In this document: piece after piece, positions 53,172 to 62,379 of the stretch
How the letters are laid out: each line of letters opens with the position of its first letter
How positions within the stretch are numbered: position 1 is the stretch's first letter
DNA from: JACMLC01 sp963817025
GTDB lineage: Bacteria; Acidobacteriota; Blastocatellia; Pyrinomonadales; Pyrinomonadaceae
Assembly: GCA_963817025.1 (NCBI GenBank)
Contig: CAWFML010000004.1
Location: 806,001 to 870,000, forward strand
Reading direction: 5' to 3'
DNA length: 64,000 bases
Notes under the pieces: model-generated
Database searches by the model: none
Told to the model about the DNA's origin: nothing
The model's input: the letters and a program-made list of their open reading frames with translations, nothing else
Translations under genes and position numbers: made by a program

Positions 53172-53247
53172 TGGAGCGGGAGACGAGGCTCGAACTCGCG
53201 ACCCTCAGCTTGGAAGGCTGATGCTCTACCAACTGAGCTACTCCCGC
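53172..53247 (-). tRNA. trnG: tRNA-Gly (TCC)
   Basis: The acceptor is GCGGGAG/CTCCCGC and the anticodon stem TCAGC/GCTGA with loop CTTCCAA (anticodon TCC). CCA is encoded. It lies between tRNA-Tyr and tRNA-Thr. Confidence 0.96.
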
Positions 53248-53250
53248 CCA

Positions 53251-53323
53251 AAATCCAGATACTAGATGTCAGATGCTAGATGTCGGTAACGCAATGTCCC
53301 TAACATCTAGCATCTAAAATCCA
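53251..53323. repeat. Palindrome between tRNA genes, GATGTCA family (F5), copy 2
   Basis: The left arm is TCCAGATACTAGATGTCAGA then TGCTAGATGTC; the right arm is AACATCTAGCATCTAAAATC then CAG. It lies in the spacer between tRNA-Tyr and tRNA-Gly, so it would form part of the tRNA precursor. Confidence 0.8.
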
Positions 53324-53329
53324 GCGTGC

Positions 53330-53417
53330 TGGTGCAGGGGGTAGGATTCGAACCTACGTAAGGCGTTAGCCTGCCGGGTTTACAGCCCGGTGCCATTAAC
53401 CACTCGACCACCCCTGC
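53330..53417 (-). tRNA. trnY: tRNA-Tyr (GTA)
   Basis: The acceptor is GCAGGGG/CCCCTGC and the anticodon stem CCGGG/CCCGG with loop CTGTAAA (anticodon GTA). The long variable arm is typical of tRNA-Tyr. CCA is encoded. It is the first gene of the tRNA-tuf unit. Confidence 0.96.
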
Positions 53418-53495
53418 CTGCTTTGTCAAAACATGGAGCCGACGAGTTTCTCCGCCCCCTTACTGGCGACAATACCGACCAGCTACAAAACGGCC

Positions 53496-53524
53496 ACTTT
53501 AGCGAACTTCAGTGAAGTTTGCAA
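53496..53524 (-). promoter_or_regulatory. Promoter of the tRNA-tuf-rif cluster
   Basis: On the minus strand TTGCAA (53519-53524) is 17 nt from TAAAGT (53496-53501). The spacer holds a palindrome ACTTCACTGAAGT, which could bind a regulator. The start would be near 53489, about 70 nt before tRNA-Tyr. The rest of the gap to 53699 shows no gene. Confidence 0.7.
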
Positions 53525-53698
53525 GTCGAGCGCGCAGGGTGTGGCCTGCCCCATGCGCGTCAGGCCCCGCCCCCCTGTTTTGCTAATGATTAAGAGAGAT
53601 AGCACAGCCCCCCCGGTAAGGGCAAAGCTCTCAGGCGCGGCTTTTGGTGCAGGCAATTGAAATATTTGAAAGCTCGTCTATCGAGATGCTCAGCCGGA

Positions 53699-53833
53699 TT
53701 ATCTCTGTTTATTTTTACCGCGATGCTCTCTGCGCCATTGCCTGATAAAGATATAGACCGCACCGATGGCGAAGATGAGCAGGAAGCCCATCAGGATAAG
53801 TACGAATAAAAGCTCTCTTGCGGCAGCATTCAT
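53699..53833 (-). CDS. Small single-pass membrane peptide of unknown function
   Basis: A 44-residue frame, MNAAARELLFVLILMGFLLI continuing into FAIGAVYIFIRQWRREHRGK, has one membrane helix and a basic tail, so the tail probably faces the cytosol. It begins 23 nt after the stop of the large dehydrogenase-domain gene and may be co-transcribed with it. The ribosome binding site is weak (GGGAAAG at about 8 nt). I do not recognise a family. Confidence 0.5.
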   Translation of the reverse strand: MNAAARELLFVLILMGFLLIFAIGAVYIFIRQWRREHRGKNKQR

Positions 53834-53856
53834 TTAAAGCTTTCCCAAAGCTGCTG

Positions 53857-56800
53857 TTATCTGCCCTTGCCCCCGGACATAGTGAGGCTCAGGCTTGTCT
53901 GGACGCTGACGTTATCGAAGGTCGAGGCGCTCGCAGCAGCGTTGTTATGGCTCGTGACGGCGAGACCGATATAGACGTTCGCGTTCATGCTGATGGAAAC
54001 ACTTGTGCCAACCTGAATCCAGTTGACGCCGTCCGTAGACCTGTACGCGCTGAAGAGATTACTGCTCCGCACAATCCTGACCCAGTATGGAGCATTGCCC
54101 GCGCCGCCGTCTGTGTGTGCGCTCGCGCCGCCCGCAGTGGTTCGTCTCTGAAAGGCAAGGCCGTTGCCCGGCGTCAGGAACATAGAGGCATGCCGGGAGT
54201 CCGCTGTCAAAGTCTCGCGTATCATCACCCCCGCTTTGGACCACACATCCGCAAACTGCACTCCCGTGACGCGCGCAACTATCTGCCCGTTGCCGTTCAA
54301 GGGTTGATAGACATAATGAAAAGCATCCACGTTGTCCCAGATGTCCGCGCCCGAACCCGTGATGGTAAATGTCCCGCCCGAAAAACTCGCGCTTCCCGTG
54401 AGGCCGACGCTGCCGATGTCTGTCCTGAGCCACGGGGCAGGCACAGACGTGTCGTTGTTGACAGTAATATTGACAGTTGCCGAAGTAGTCGTCGCGCTGG
54501 CATTGTCTATCGCTCGCGCACTCAAAGCATAACTGCCCGCCGCCACATTGCTCCACGTAAAACTGTATGGAGCTACGGTGTCCGTGCCGAGCAGAGTCGT
54601 GCCCTGATAGAACTCGACGCGATTGATCGTGCCGTCGCTGTCGCTGGCGTTGGCGTTGATCGTGATGCTGGCAGGCGAGGTAAATGTTGCGCCGTTGGCA
54701 GGACTTGTGATTGAGACCGACGGCGGGTTATTGACGGGCGGCGCGCCGCCGTTCGACTCAAGCCGGAAATTATCGAAGATGGCTGTGCCGGGGGCGGCGA
54801 TGGCTTCCCACGTGCCCGCGCTGATTTCCGCTTTCAAAGCTGTAACGGCTAGCTGCCGCGCGGTAGTGTGTCTTGTAGTCCAGACCGTTCCGTCCGTGCT
54901 GGTCTCAAAAACAATCGAATCGTTGACAGGCTCGTGGCGTATACGCCAGAAGCGATGCTGTACAGCATTGTAAGCAATCGAGGCCATCGCCCTAGACCTG
55001 TTGACGACCTGTTCAAAGCGCAGTTGCCCGTTCTCGACGGAAATCATCAAGAAGTTACTGCTATCAAGACAGAGCGCAAGCTGCGTGTCGCCTGTGCCTC
55101 CCGTCGCGGCCTGTATGACCTCGACGCTGGCGCGCGAGTTCGCCAGGTTCCACGCCGCAGCGGAGACATAGCCGTTGTAATGATCTCCCGAAACATTTGC
55201 GCGCGGCGAAATCTCAAGCCGCTGGTTGCGCTCCAGGACAGGGACGGACGCATCCCACGCGGGCGGCCCGGCGTAGATTGCGCCTTGAATCGTCCCGAAA
55301 CCCCACTTTGCAGGGTCTTGCGAGTTATCGTTGAAATCGTCCAGCAGCGCGGGTGTGCCGCTTGAGTTGACAGTGATGTTGACCGGAAGTGAAGCAGTCG
55401 TCGCGCTGGCATTGTCCATCGCTCGCGCACTCACTGCATAACTGCCCGCCGCCATATTGCTCCACGTAAAACTGTATGGAGCTACGGTGTCCGTGCCGAG
55501 CAGAGTCGTGCCCTGATAGAACTCTACGCGATTGATCGTGCCGTCGCTGTCGCTGGCGTTGGCGTTGATCGTGATGCTGGCAGGCGAGGTGAATGTCGCG
55601 CCGTTGGCAGGACTTGTGATTGAGACCGACGGCGGGCTGTTCCCTCCGGCTGTTATGACGTTGACGTTATCCAATCTCGCTTCGCACAATACAGGGTCGT
55701 CGTGGCTTGTGACCACCATGCCTATGTAAACCTGCGCAGACATGTTGATGGCGCTGGTTCCGATGAGCGTCCAGTTCGCGCCGTCTGAGGATTTGTACGC
55801 GGTGAAATTGTTTCCAGCGCGCACGAGCCTGAGCCATCTGGGGGCCGTCTCGCTGCCGCCGGGGGTGTAGTCCGTAAACGCTCCCGGATTGACGCGGCGC
55901 ATAAACTCTATGCCCGCCGCCGGGGTGACGTTGAGAATCGCGTGGCGCGAATCAGGCGTCAGCGTCTCACGTATCATGAGACCGGCTTTGGCGTTGGGGT
56001 GCGTGTTATCGAGACTGGCGACGCGCGCCACTATCTCGCCGTCGCCGCTGAGCGGTTGATAGACGAAACGGAAGCTGTCGGATTGATCCCAGATGTCCGC
56101 GCCTGAGCCGTGAAGCGTAAACGTCCCGTTTAAATAAGTTGCGCTCCCGGTTGTGCCGACACTGCCGATGTCGCGTGTCGCCCACGGGCTTGGAACCTGT
56201 ATCGAGATAACCGGCAGCGTGATGCTGGCCGTATGCGTCAGCCCGCTGCTGTCTGTTGCGGTCAAAACTATCTCGTAAGCGTAAGTGCCTTCGCCGTGTT
56301 CCTCGACCGTAAAGCTTCCGCCAGTGCCGCTCGCAGTCGAGTGCGGGTGTACGTGATTGTTGTGATGCAGCAGCACGGCCCAACTGAGCGCGCCTGCGGG
56401 CAACGTCTGGTCAGGGTCTGTCGCCATGCCCTGATAATTGATGGTCTCGCCGGGGATGACGAATGTGCCGTTGGCCGGACTCAAAATGGTCGCTGTCGGA
56501 GGCGTGCTTCCGACGGTCACGGTCACTGTGTCGGAGGCGGTTCTTGATTGCGAGTTTGTGACGGTCAGTTTGGCATTAAAAGTTCTGACGCCGGTTGCGG
56601 TGTAAACATGCGCCGGATTCGGAAGCGTAGAGGTCGCGCCGTCGCCAAACTCCCAGAGATACGTGAGCGGGCCGCCGTTCGGGTCGAGCGAGCCGCTGCT
56701 GCTGAAAGAGACGTTGAGCGGAGAATAGCCCCAGAGCGGCGTGGCAGTCGCTTTCGCTACGGGCGCGTTATAAAGTATGCGTCGCACCTGTCCGGTCGAA

Positions 56801-58110
56801 AGCGAGATGTAATAGAGCGCGCCGTCCGGCCCCGGCTCAAGCGAGACAGGAGCCTCCACATCTGTCGCAAACGTCTGCACGCCGAGCATGTGCCCGCCCG
56901 CGTCAAACGTCATGCGGCGAATAAACTGCCCGCCGTAGTCTGCGAAAAAATAGTTGCCGCGATACTGTGCGGGAAACTGCGTCGCGTTGTAGAAGAAGCC
57001 GCCGATGGCGGAGTTGCCCTCCGCGTGGCTGTAGGTATAGAGCGGCGGCGTGACCACGCTCTGAGGAAGCTGGCGGCACTGCTCAAACTCCGCTTGATAA
57101 TCCGTCTGCGGCCCGTGTCCTTCAAAACAGGGCCAGCCGAAGTTTGCCCCGCGCCCGCGATTAATCTCTTCCCAGTCGTTCCACCCGACATCCGCCAGAT
57201 AAAGCTCTCCGGTCACAGGATGCAAGCTGAAGCGATAAGGATTCCGCAGCCCGTATGAATAGACCTTCGAGCGTATGGAGTTTGTGCCGTCGTCAAAAGG
57301 ATTGTCGCCCGGCGCTGTGCCGTCGCTGTTGATGCGCAGAATTTTTCCTGAGTAGCTGTTCAAGTCCTGCGCGCGCAGGGCCAGAGAGTCTGCGAAAGTG
57401 TAGCTCGCGCCGTCGCCGATGCCGACGAACAATTTTCCGTCCGGCGCAAACCGCAAGGTTCCGATGGTATGCGAATCTCCGTCCGAAGGAATGCAATCCG
57501 CGCCTACCGGATAATCGCTGCATGGCCCGTTCCCGATGCTTCCCAGAATAATGACTTCGCTTCCGGAGAGCGCGACATCCGTGTTCGTCGGATTGGCCGT
57601 GACGCGCGTCAGCCGAGCAGTTTTCGGCTCAGGGCTGCTCGGATTATGTCCTTCTTCGTAAGTGTAAAGCAGGTAGACGTAACCGTTGGAAGAGAAGTTC
57701 GGGTCAAGCGCGAGTCCGAGCAGGCCGCGATCTCCAAGCGTGTTGACGCGGTCGCCTAGATTGATGAACGGAGTCGGCAGCAACGCTCCGTTCTTGAAGA
57801 TTCTGACGATGCCGTGTTCCTGCCAGATAAAGATGCGGCCATCGGGAGCAAAGGCCAGCCCGACAGGCTTGTATGGCGGCAGCGTCGTCAGGGTCTCGGC
57901 CACAAATCCTGAATCCGCGAAGGTCTGTGCGCGAGCCGCTGGCCCTGACAACACAAACACGCAGAGCGTCAGGAGCAGTGCGCTGGCCCACACTCCGGCG
58001 GCTAAAGTTTGGCTGTGGCTGGCGGGCTTTTGAGCAGGCGCAGGCCCGGCGTTATCTGCAAGCTCCGGGCGCAGATTTAAGCTTGAACGGGGGCAAGAGA
58101 TCGAGGGCAT
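53857..58110 (-). CDS. Secreted glucose/sorbosone-dehydrogenase-domain protein with PKD and Ig-like repeats
   Basis: The 1417-residue protein has a signal segment (WASALLLTLCVFVLSGPAAR, then AQT). Residues about 65-450 match the GSDH beta-propeller of PQQ-dependent sugar dehydrogenases (KPVGLAFAPDGRIFIWQEHG, GLLGLALDPNFSSNGYVYLL, GLRNPYRFSLHPVTGELYLA). A PKD domain follows (YLWEFGDGATSTLPNPAHVY). Then come Ig-like units (PSVSITSPANGATFTSPASI) and domains resembling sialidase/DUF1349-like modules (GSGADIWDQSDSFRFVYQPL). Two large segments are internal duplicates. It is probably extracellular, acting on or binding sugars; cofactor use is not shown by the sequence. Confidence 0.85.
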   Translation of the reverse strand: MPSISCPRSSLNLRPELADNAGPAPAQKPASHSQTLAAGVWASALLLTLCVFVLSGPAARAQTFADSGFVAETLTTLPPYKPVGLAFAPDGRIFIWQEHGIVRIFKNGALLPTPFINLGDRVNTLGDRGLLGLALDPNFSSNGYVYLLYTYEEGHNPSSPEPKTARLTRVTANPTNTDVALSGSEVIILGSIGNGPCSDYPVGADCIPSDGDSHTIGTLRFAPDGKLFVGIGDGASYTFADSLALRAQDLNSYSGKILRINSDGTAPGDNPFDDGTNSIRSKVYSYGLRNPYRFSLHPVTGELYLADVGWNDWEEINRGRGANFGWPCFEGHGPQTDYQAEFEQCRQLPQSVVTPPLYTYSHAEGNSAIGGFFYNATQFPAQYRGNYFFADYGGQFIRRMTFDAGGHMLGVQTFATDVEAPVSLEPGPDGALYYISLSTGQVRRILYNAPVAKATATPLWGYSPLNVSFSSSGSLDPNGGPLTYLWEFGDGATSTLPNPAHVYTATGVRTFNAKLTVTNSQSRTASDTVTVTVGSTPPTATILSPANGTFVIPGETINYQGMATDPDQTLPAGALSWAVLLHHNNHVHPHSTASGTGGSFTVEEHGEGTYAYEIVLTATDSSGLTHTASITLPVISIQVPSPWATRDIGSVGTTGSATYLNGTFTLHGSGADIWDQSDSFRFVYQPLSGDGEIVARVASLDNTHPNAKAGLMIRETLTPDSRHAILNVTPAAGIEFMRRVNPGAFTDYTPGGSETAPRWLRLVRAGNNFTAYKSSDGANWTLIGTSAINMSAQVYIGMVVTSHDDPVLCEARLDNVNVITAGGNSPPSVSITSPANGATFTSPASITINANASDSDGTINRVEFYQGTTLLGTDTVAPYSFTWSNMAAGSYAVSARAMDNASATTASLPVNITVNSSGTPALLDDFNDNSQDPAKWGFGTIQGAIYAGPPAWDASVPVLERNQRLEISPRANVSGDHYNGYVSAAAWNLANSRASVEVIQAATGGTGDTQLALCLDSSNFLMISVENGQLRFEQVVNRSRAMASIAYNAVQHRFWRIRHEPVNDSIVFETSTDGTVWTTRHTTARQLAVTALKAEISAGTWEAIAAPGTAIFDNFRLESNGGAPPVNNPPSVSITSPANGATFTSPASITINANASDSDGTINRVEFYQGTTLLGTDTVAPYSFTWSNVAAGSYALSARAIDNASATTTSATVNITVNNDTSVPAPWLRTDIGSVGLTGSASFSGGTFTITGSGADIWDNVDAFHYVYQPLNGNGQIVARVTGVQFADVWSKAGVMIRETLTADSRHASMFLTPGNGLAFQRRTTAGGASAHTDGGAGNAPYWVRIVRSSNLFSAYRSTDGVNWIQVGTSVSISMNANVYIGLAVTSHNNAAASASTFDNVSVQTSLSLTMSGGKGR
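54488..54727 (-). repeat. Ig-like module, direct repeat copy A
   Basis: This 240-bp stretch differs from 55397-55636 at about seven positions by eye. It codes for the module with FYQGTTLLGTDTVAPYSFTW. The closeness points to recent duplication or conversion within the gene. Confidence 0.9.
55397..55636 (-). repeat. Ig-like module, direct repeat copy B
   Basis: Partner of 54488-54727 in the same orientation, 909 bp apart. Between them lies a different module (residues about 910-1115), so the duplication unit was probably larger and partly diverged. Confidence 0.9.
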
Positions 58111-58265
58111 TTTTACTACCTGACTGCTGGGGGAAGCACTGGTTTACGTTACGTGATTTCCTAAAGCCTTCTCATGAAAGCGAATCCGATACAGGAAAGA
58201 AATAACTAAAGGAGGCAAAATACCAGTCCGAGACTTAAAAATGCGTGGCAGAATCATAAAACTTC

Positions 58266-58361
58266 TTCTTTGCGCCTTGAGTCTTTCTTTCTTTGCGCCT
58301 TTGCGCGAAACAGTTACGTTTCGCGCAAAGGCGCAAAGATAAAACTTAAGGCGCAAAGAGT
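58266..58361. repeat. Long palindrome, TTTGCGCC family (F11), copy 4
   Basis: The inner arms are perfect over 22 bp (TCTTTGCGCCTTTGCGCGAA then AC, and its complement) with loop AGTTAC. The outer arms CTTTGCGCCTTGAGT and ACTTAAGGCGCAAAG pair with one mismatch. It lies in the 329-nt gap between the S9 peptidase and the dehydrogenase-domain gene. Nothing else is seen in that gap. Confidence 0.88.
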
Positions 58362-58439
58362 TGAGCCATTCATACGCTTGAATTTTGAAATGGCTGACTC
58401 AACTCTTCCGGGCTATCAAACTTTACTTTCCGGCAAAAT

Positions 58440-60977
58440 TTACTTCCCGGCAGTCTCTTCTTTTCTGCCGCGCGGGCCAGCATTTTTCACGTACTTGTCA
58501 AACCATGACATCATCTCGTAGAGCGTGTGCTCTGTGGATTCGCGCGCAGAGTAGCCGTGCGATTCGAGCGGCAGGATAACGAGACGAACGCTGCCGCCCG
58601 TGCCGCGTATGGCCTGATACATGCGCTCGGACTGGATTGGAAACGTGCCGGTATTATTATCCGCTTCGCCATGAATCAAGAGAATCGGCTCGTTGATTTT
58701 CTGTGCGTTCATAAACGGCGAAACCTTGATGTAAAGCTCGGATGCTTCCCAGAGCGTGCGCCGCTCGCTCTGAAATCCGAAGGGGGTCAGGGTGCGGTTG
58801 TAAGCTCCGCTGCGCGCGATGCCCGCGCGGAAGAGGTCTGAGTGGGCCAGCAGGTTGGCGGTCATAAATGCGCCGTAAGAGTGGCCGCCGACGCCTACGC
58901 GGTCGGGGTCTGTGACGCCCATCTCGACAGCTTTATCAATGGCGGCCTTCGCGCTCGACACGATCTGCTCGATGTAAGTGTTGTTCATCGTCTCAGGGTC
59001 GCCGACGACAGGCATCGTCGCGTTGTCGAGCACGGCGTAACCGGCCAGCAGAAAAAAGAGATGCGACGGCCCCGTGATGGTCGTAAAGCGTTGCGTGGAG
59101 CCGGTCACCTGTCCCGCCGTAGAGGAATCTGTGAATTCCAGCGGATAGGCCCAGACGACCGTCGGCAGCCTCGTGCCTTCTTTGTAGCCGGGCGGCAGGT
59201 AGAGCGTGAAAGAGAGCGGCACGCCGTCTGGCCGCTTGTATGTGACAAGCTGTTTCTTGATGCCGCGAAGCCCCGGCGTAGGGTCTGGAAACTGCGTCAG
59301 AGCGCGCGGAGTCGAGCTGGCGTCGGCAGAGTCGCCAAGCGTGCGGACGTAATAATTGAGCGGCTCAATCGGTCTTTCGCGGCGCGTGATAAATTGTTTG
59401 GCATCGTCGCTCAAGAGGGTGACAACCGTTTCATAACTCGTGGCCTCGCTGCGGAACAGTCGCTCCGATTTGAGCGACTGTAAATCAAAGCGATCAAGGA
59501 AAGGACGGTCGCCTTCCGGAGTCGCGCCTGTGCCGACCAGATAAATCCAGCGGTCATGTTGCAGGATGGCGCGCTGTCCCGTCGGCAGCAGCCGCGTCAA
59601 AGCCCCGCCCGGATTGTTGTAAGAGTCTCTGGTATTGCGGCTCCAAACCATGCGCGGCTGTTCCGATGGATTGTCCGCGTTCAAAATAAAGCTGCGTACC
59701 CAACGCCGGTCGCGTTCATAATCGCTGACGATGACCAGCCCGTCTCTTTCGCCCCACTGAATCCCCGCGAAGCGATGTTCGGTTTTGAACAACTCGGTCG
59801 GCTGCCCGTTAAATGGAGCTGTCAACATCAGCAGACGGTCGCGCGGCGTGACCTTTTTTCGCGGGTCGCCGTCGTCCAGGGCTTCCGCCCAGACCAGCGT
59901 CAAAGGCATCGCCGGTCGCCAGTGAAAGTCGCGCGGGCCTGTCTCGACGCCTTCCACAGGAAGCTGGTCAGAGAGAGGCTGGCTCGCTAATTTATGGATC
60001 ACTTTTCCTTTGGTGTCCCAGACTTCGACCTCTTTGGGAAACCTGTTGAGAGTGTAGAGATACGAGTACGGGCGATGCAGACGCGCGACGAGAATGTGCT
60101 GACCATCGGGCGCAGGGTCCATGGTGTCGAAGATCGCTGGCTGGCCCACAGGCGTCATCTTGCCGCTCGTGCTATCCACGAGGGCCAGTTGCGCCGTCGC
60201 GTAATAATCGAAGAGGTCTTCATCATAAGGACTCTTGAGCAAGTCCTGAAAAGTTTGCACCGCGCCTGCCTTGCCATAGCTCTCCTGAATAATCGGCTCT
60301 CTCGGCACGGCCAAAGCGGCGGGCGCAGCGGCGCGTTTGTTCGGAATTGTCTGGATCAGCAGAGTGCGATTGTCCGGCAGCCAGTGTGCGGAGCCATCAA
60401 GCACCGCATTGACCTTAAAGCCATTGAGCACGCGCGCCTTGCCCGTCGCCGTCTCTCCGACCCACAACTCGATGCCGCTCGCGGTCGTGTTGGTGAAAGC
60501 GAAATGCTTGCCGTCCATGCTCCACTGCGGGAATCCGATCTGCGCGCCCGCAGGCAAAGCGACCGAAGTCTCAACGCCGTCCGCAATCTTCTTGATGGTC
60601 AGCTTGACGTAATACGGAGCGCGGTGCTGGCCGTTGGTGTTCGGATTGATGCGCAGACCTGCGAGCCTGAGCATGGGCTGCGCGAGTTCCGTAATCGGCG
60701 GATAGCGCACGCCCTGCGCCAGCAGCATGTAATCGCGGCCCGGACTGATCGAAGCCGCAGGCGTGGCCGGAGCATCCAGCACATCTATGACATCCTTCGG
60801 CGGCTTTTGATAAGACGCTTGAGCAAAAGCGACGCCGCTCGACAGCGCGAGCGAGACGAGCACGAGCGCAGTCACGCTCAAAAACAGAGACACGCTTTGA
60901 AAATGATGCTTGCGTCTTTGAACTGAAAAGCGCAGGCGCGTCGAAGTCACATTCATCGTTCCGACATTTATCAACAT
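58440..60977 (-). CDS. Secreted S9 (prolyl oligopeptidase) family serine peptidase
   Basis: The protein has 845 residues from the ATG preceded by TAGGAG (MLINVGTMNVTS). A membrane/signal segment (SVSLFLSVTALVLVSLALSS) is followed by a propeller part and a C-terminal alpha/beta-hydrolase domain. The nucleophile motif is GVGGHSYGAFMTANLLAHS. The acid and base are likely in LLIHGEADNNTGTFP and PLESHGYSARE. It resembles the glutamyl-endopeptidase-like S9 group found in Acidobacteriota and Bacteroidota, so peptide breakdown outside the cytosol is inferred. A strong terminator is not seen downstream, but an F11 palindrome is. Confidence 0.9.
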   Translation of the reverse strand: MLINVGTMNVTSTRLRFSVQRRKHHFQSVSLFLSVTALVLVSLALSSGVAFAQASYQKPPKDVIDVLDAPATPAASISPGRDYMLLAQGVRYPPITELAQPMLRLAGLRINPNTNGQHRAPYYVKLTIKKIADGVETSVALPAGAQIGFPQWSMDGKHFAFTNTTASGIELWVGETATGKARVLNGFKVNAVLDGSAHWLPDNRTLLIQTIPNKRAAAPAALAVPREPIIQESYGKAGAVQTFQDLLKSPYDEDLFDYYATAQLALVDSTSGKMTPVGQPAIFDTMDPAPDGQHILVARLHRPYSYLYTLNRFPKEVEVWDTKGKVIHKLASQPLSDQLPVEGVETGPRDFHWRPAMPLTLVWAEALDDGDPRKKVTPRDRLLMLTAPFNGQPTELFKTEHRFAGIQWGERDGLVIVSDYERDRRWVRSFILNADNPSEQPRMVWSRNTRDSYNNPGGALTRLLPTGQRAILQHDRWIYLVGTGATPEGDRPFLDRFDLQSLKSERLFRSEATSYETVVTLLSDDAKQFITRRERPIEPLNYYVRTLGDSADASSTPRALTQFPDPTPGLRGIKKQLVTYKRPDGVPLSFTLYLPPGYKEGTRLPTVVWAYPLEFTDSSTAGQVTGSTQRFTTITGPSHLFFLLAGYAVLDNATMPVVGDPETMNNTYIEQIVSSAKAAIDKAVEMGVTDPDRVGVGGHSYGAFMTANLLAHSDLFRAGIARSGAYNRTLTPFGFQSERRTLWEASELYIKVSPFMNAQKINEPILLIHGEADNNTGTFPIQSERMYQAIRGTGGSVRLVILPLESHGYSARESTEHTLYEMMSWFDKYVKNAGPRGRKEETAGK

Positions 60978-61193
60978 GTATTCTCCTACCGGGCAACTAA
61001 ATTTTATTGACGGGAAAAGTTTCTCAACCGGGCATAGGGCAATGCGTGTGCAAGATATTACTGCGCTCAAAGTGGCGGGTCAATTTCAAAAGCCGAAAAG
61101 CGCACAGGCAAAATTGAGTTGCGGAGGCTGCTCAGTCAGAACCGACTGCATGACGCTGCGCTGAAGGCGCGGAGTATTTTCTTGAAGGGGATG

Positions 61194-61748
61194 CTATCTG
61201 GCGGTCTGCTTGCGCGACCTGTGAGACAGTTCAGAGTGATACATCCGAAACATCCAACTATTTCTACTCTCGATCTCTAAAGCATTATCTACTGAATTGG
61301 CTGTGATGTAGTAATAGCATCTGCTTTTAACACCCCAATCCGAATGGATGATTTTAAAGATTCTTGTTCCATCCTCATTCAGGGGATATGCATAAACACC
61401 TCTGTCATTTTCTCGATGTGATGGATTCGGCGGCGCACAATCCTCATCAACAGCGCCAGCCGGTATCAACGACATGCTCAAATGAAAGCGATTCTCTCCC
61501 GGGGATTCAGAACAAGAGATGCCTTCGCGCGCCTTTGTGCCATCCGCCATTTCGTAAAGCTTCCGGCATCCGATTGAGCATTCAAATTTTGTAGGCTCTG
61601 CCCACCTGCGGGCCGGAGATTTATCCGGCGGCGTCAGCCTCAGCAAAGGAACAGAGCTTTCCTGGTATCTGGCATACGAGATAGCGGAAGCTATGCCGAC
61701 CGCGAAGGCCAGTATGAAAGTTATAATTTTAACCGGAGCTTTTATCAT
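61194..61748 (-). CDS. Membrane-anchored protein of unknown function
   Basis: I do not recognise this 184-residue protein. It has one N-terminal hydrophobic helix (KIITFILAFAVGIASAISYA). The outer part has cysteines at about 57, 61, 79, 104 and 143 that could form disulfides (FECSIGCRKLY, GISCSESPGE). The C-terminus is basic. It stands alone between the S9 peptidase and the VOC gene. It is convincing as a gene by length and signal-anchor but has no known domain. Confidence 0.65.
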   Translation of the reverse strand: MIKAPVKIITFILAFAVGIASAISYARYQESSVPLLRLTPPDKSPARRWAEPTKFECSIGCRKLYEMADGTKAREGISCSESPGENRFHLSMSLIPAGAVDEDCAPPNPSHRENDRGVYAYPLNEDGTRIFKIIHSDWGVKSRCYYYITANSVDNALEIESRNSWMFRMYHSELSHRSRKQTAR

Positions 61749-61808
61749 TCAAAACCCTTCCACAAGAGGATGGTTATCTAACTCCTGAGTTAACCGGGCG
61801 GGCGCACG

Positions 61809-62180
61809 CTACTCGCTACTATCAACTTTGAAATGCGGGTTTTCGATTAGGCCGAAGACGTTTCCAAATGGGTCTGTGATCGTCGCCACAACGATGCCGC
61901 CACCCACATCCTGCGGCTCTGTATGCTTCTCTGCGCCAAGCTCCTGTACCGTCTGAAACGCAGCCACGGCGTCCTTGACTCCCCAGTAGGCGACAACATT
62001 GCTGCCCTTTGAGACACCCTGCATGTCTGGATTAAGCCCCAGTTCATAGCCTCCGACATTGAAGCCAACGTAGAACGGCTCATCAAAATAGGGCTTGATT
62101 CCCAGGATGCCGGAATACCATTCCTTTGCTTTCTGCAAATCATCGACATGATAAATAACTGTTCTCAACCCTTGAAACAT
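61809..62180 (-). CDS. VOC-family (glyoxalase/bleomycin-resistance-like) protein
   Basis: The 123-residue protein has the two beta-alpha-beta-beta-beta halves of the VOC fold: VIYHVDDLQKAKEWYSGILG and VYWGVKDAV-type (VVAYWGVKDAVAAFQTVQEL), ending with TITDPFGNVFGLIENPHF. Likely metal ligands are His and Glu residues in these strands. The substrate cannot be told. AAGGAGG lies 5 nt before the ATG. It stands alone. Confidence 0.88.
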   Translation of the reverse strand: MFQGLRTVIYHVDDLQKAKEWYSGILGIKPYFDEPFYVGFNVGGYELGLNPDMQGVSKGSNVVAYWGVKDAVAAFQTVQELGAEKHTEPQDVGGGIVVATITDPFGNVFGLIENPHFKVDSSE

Positions 62181-62379
62181 TCGTGCCTCCTTATCGTTGC
62201 TTAGCTTGAGTTTCGTTTCTGCTGAAAATTAGTATGGTGACGAAAGAGCCATCCAACGCCCGAATTGACCCGCGCCGAGCATGAAGCATTCAACCTCCGG
62301 CACAGCACACAAGCATGAAAGAGATGCTATTGAGGCGTCGGACTCAATGAGTTGTCAGGCTCCACCCCACAGGCCAGCA

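Noticed and set aside
54059..54556. A long minus-strand frame inside the dehydrogenase-domain gene
   Set aside because: It is an out-of-frame shadow of the larger gene and shows no domain.
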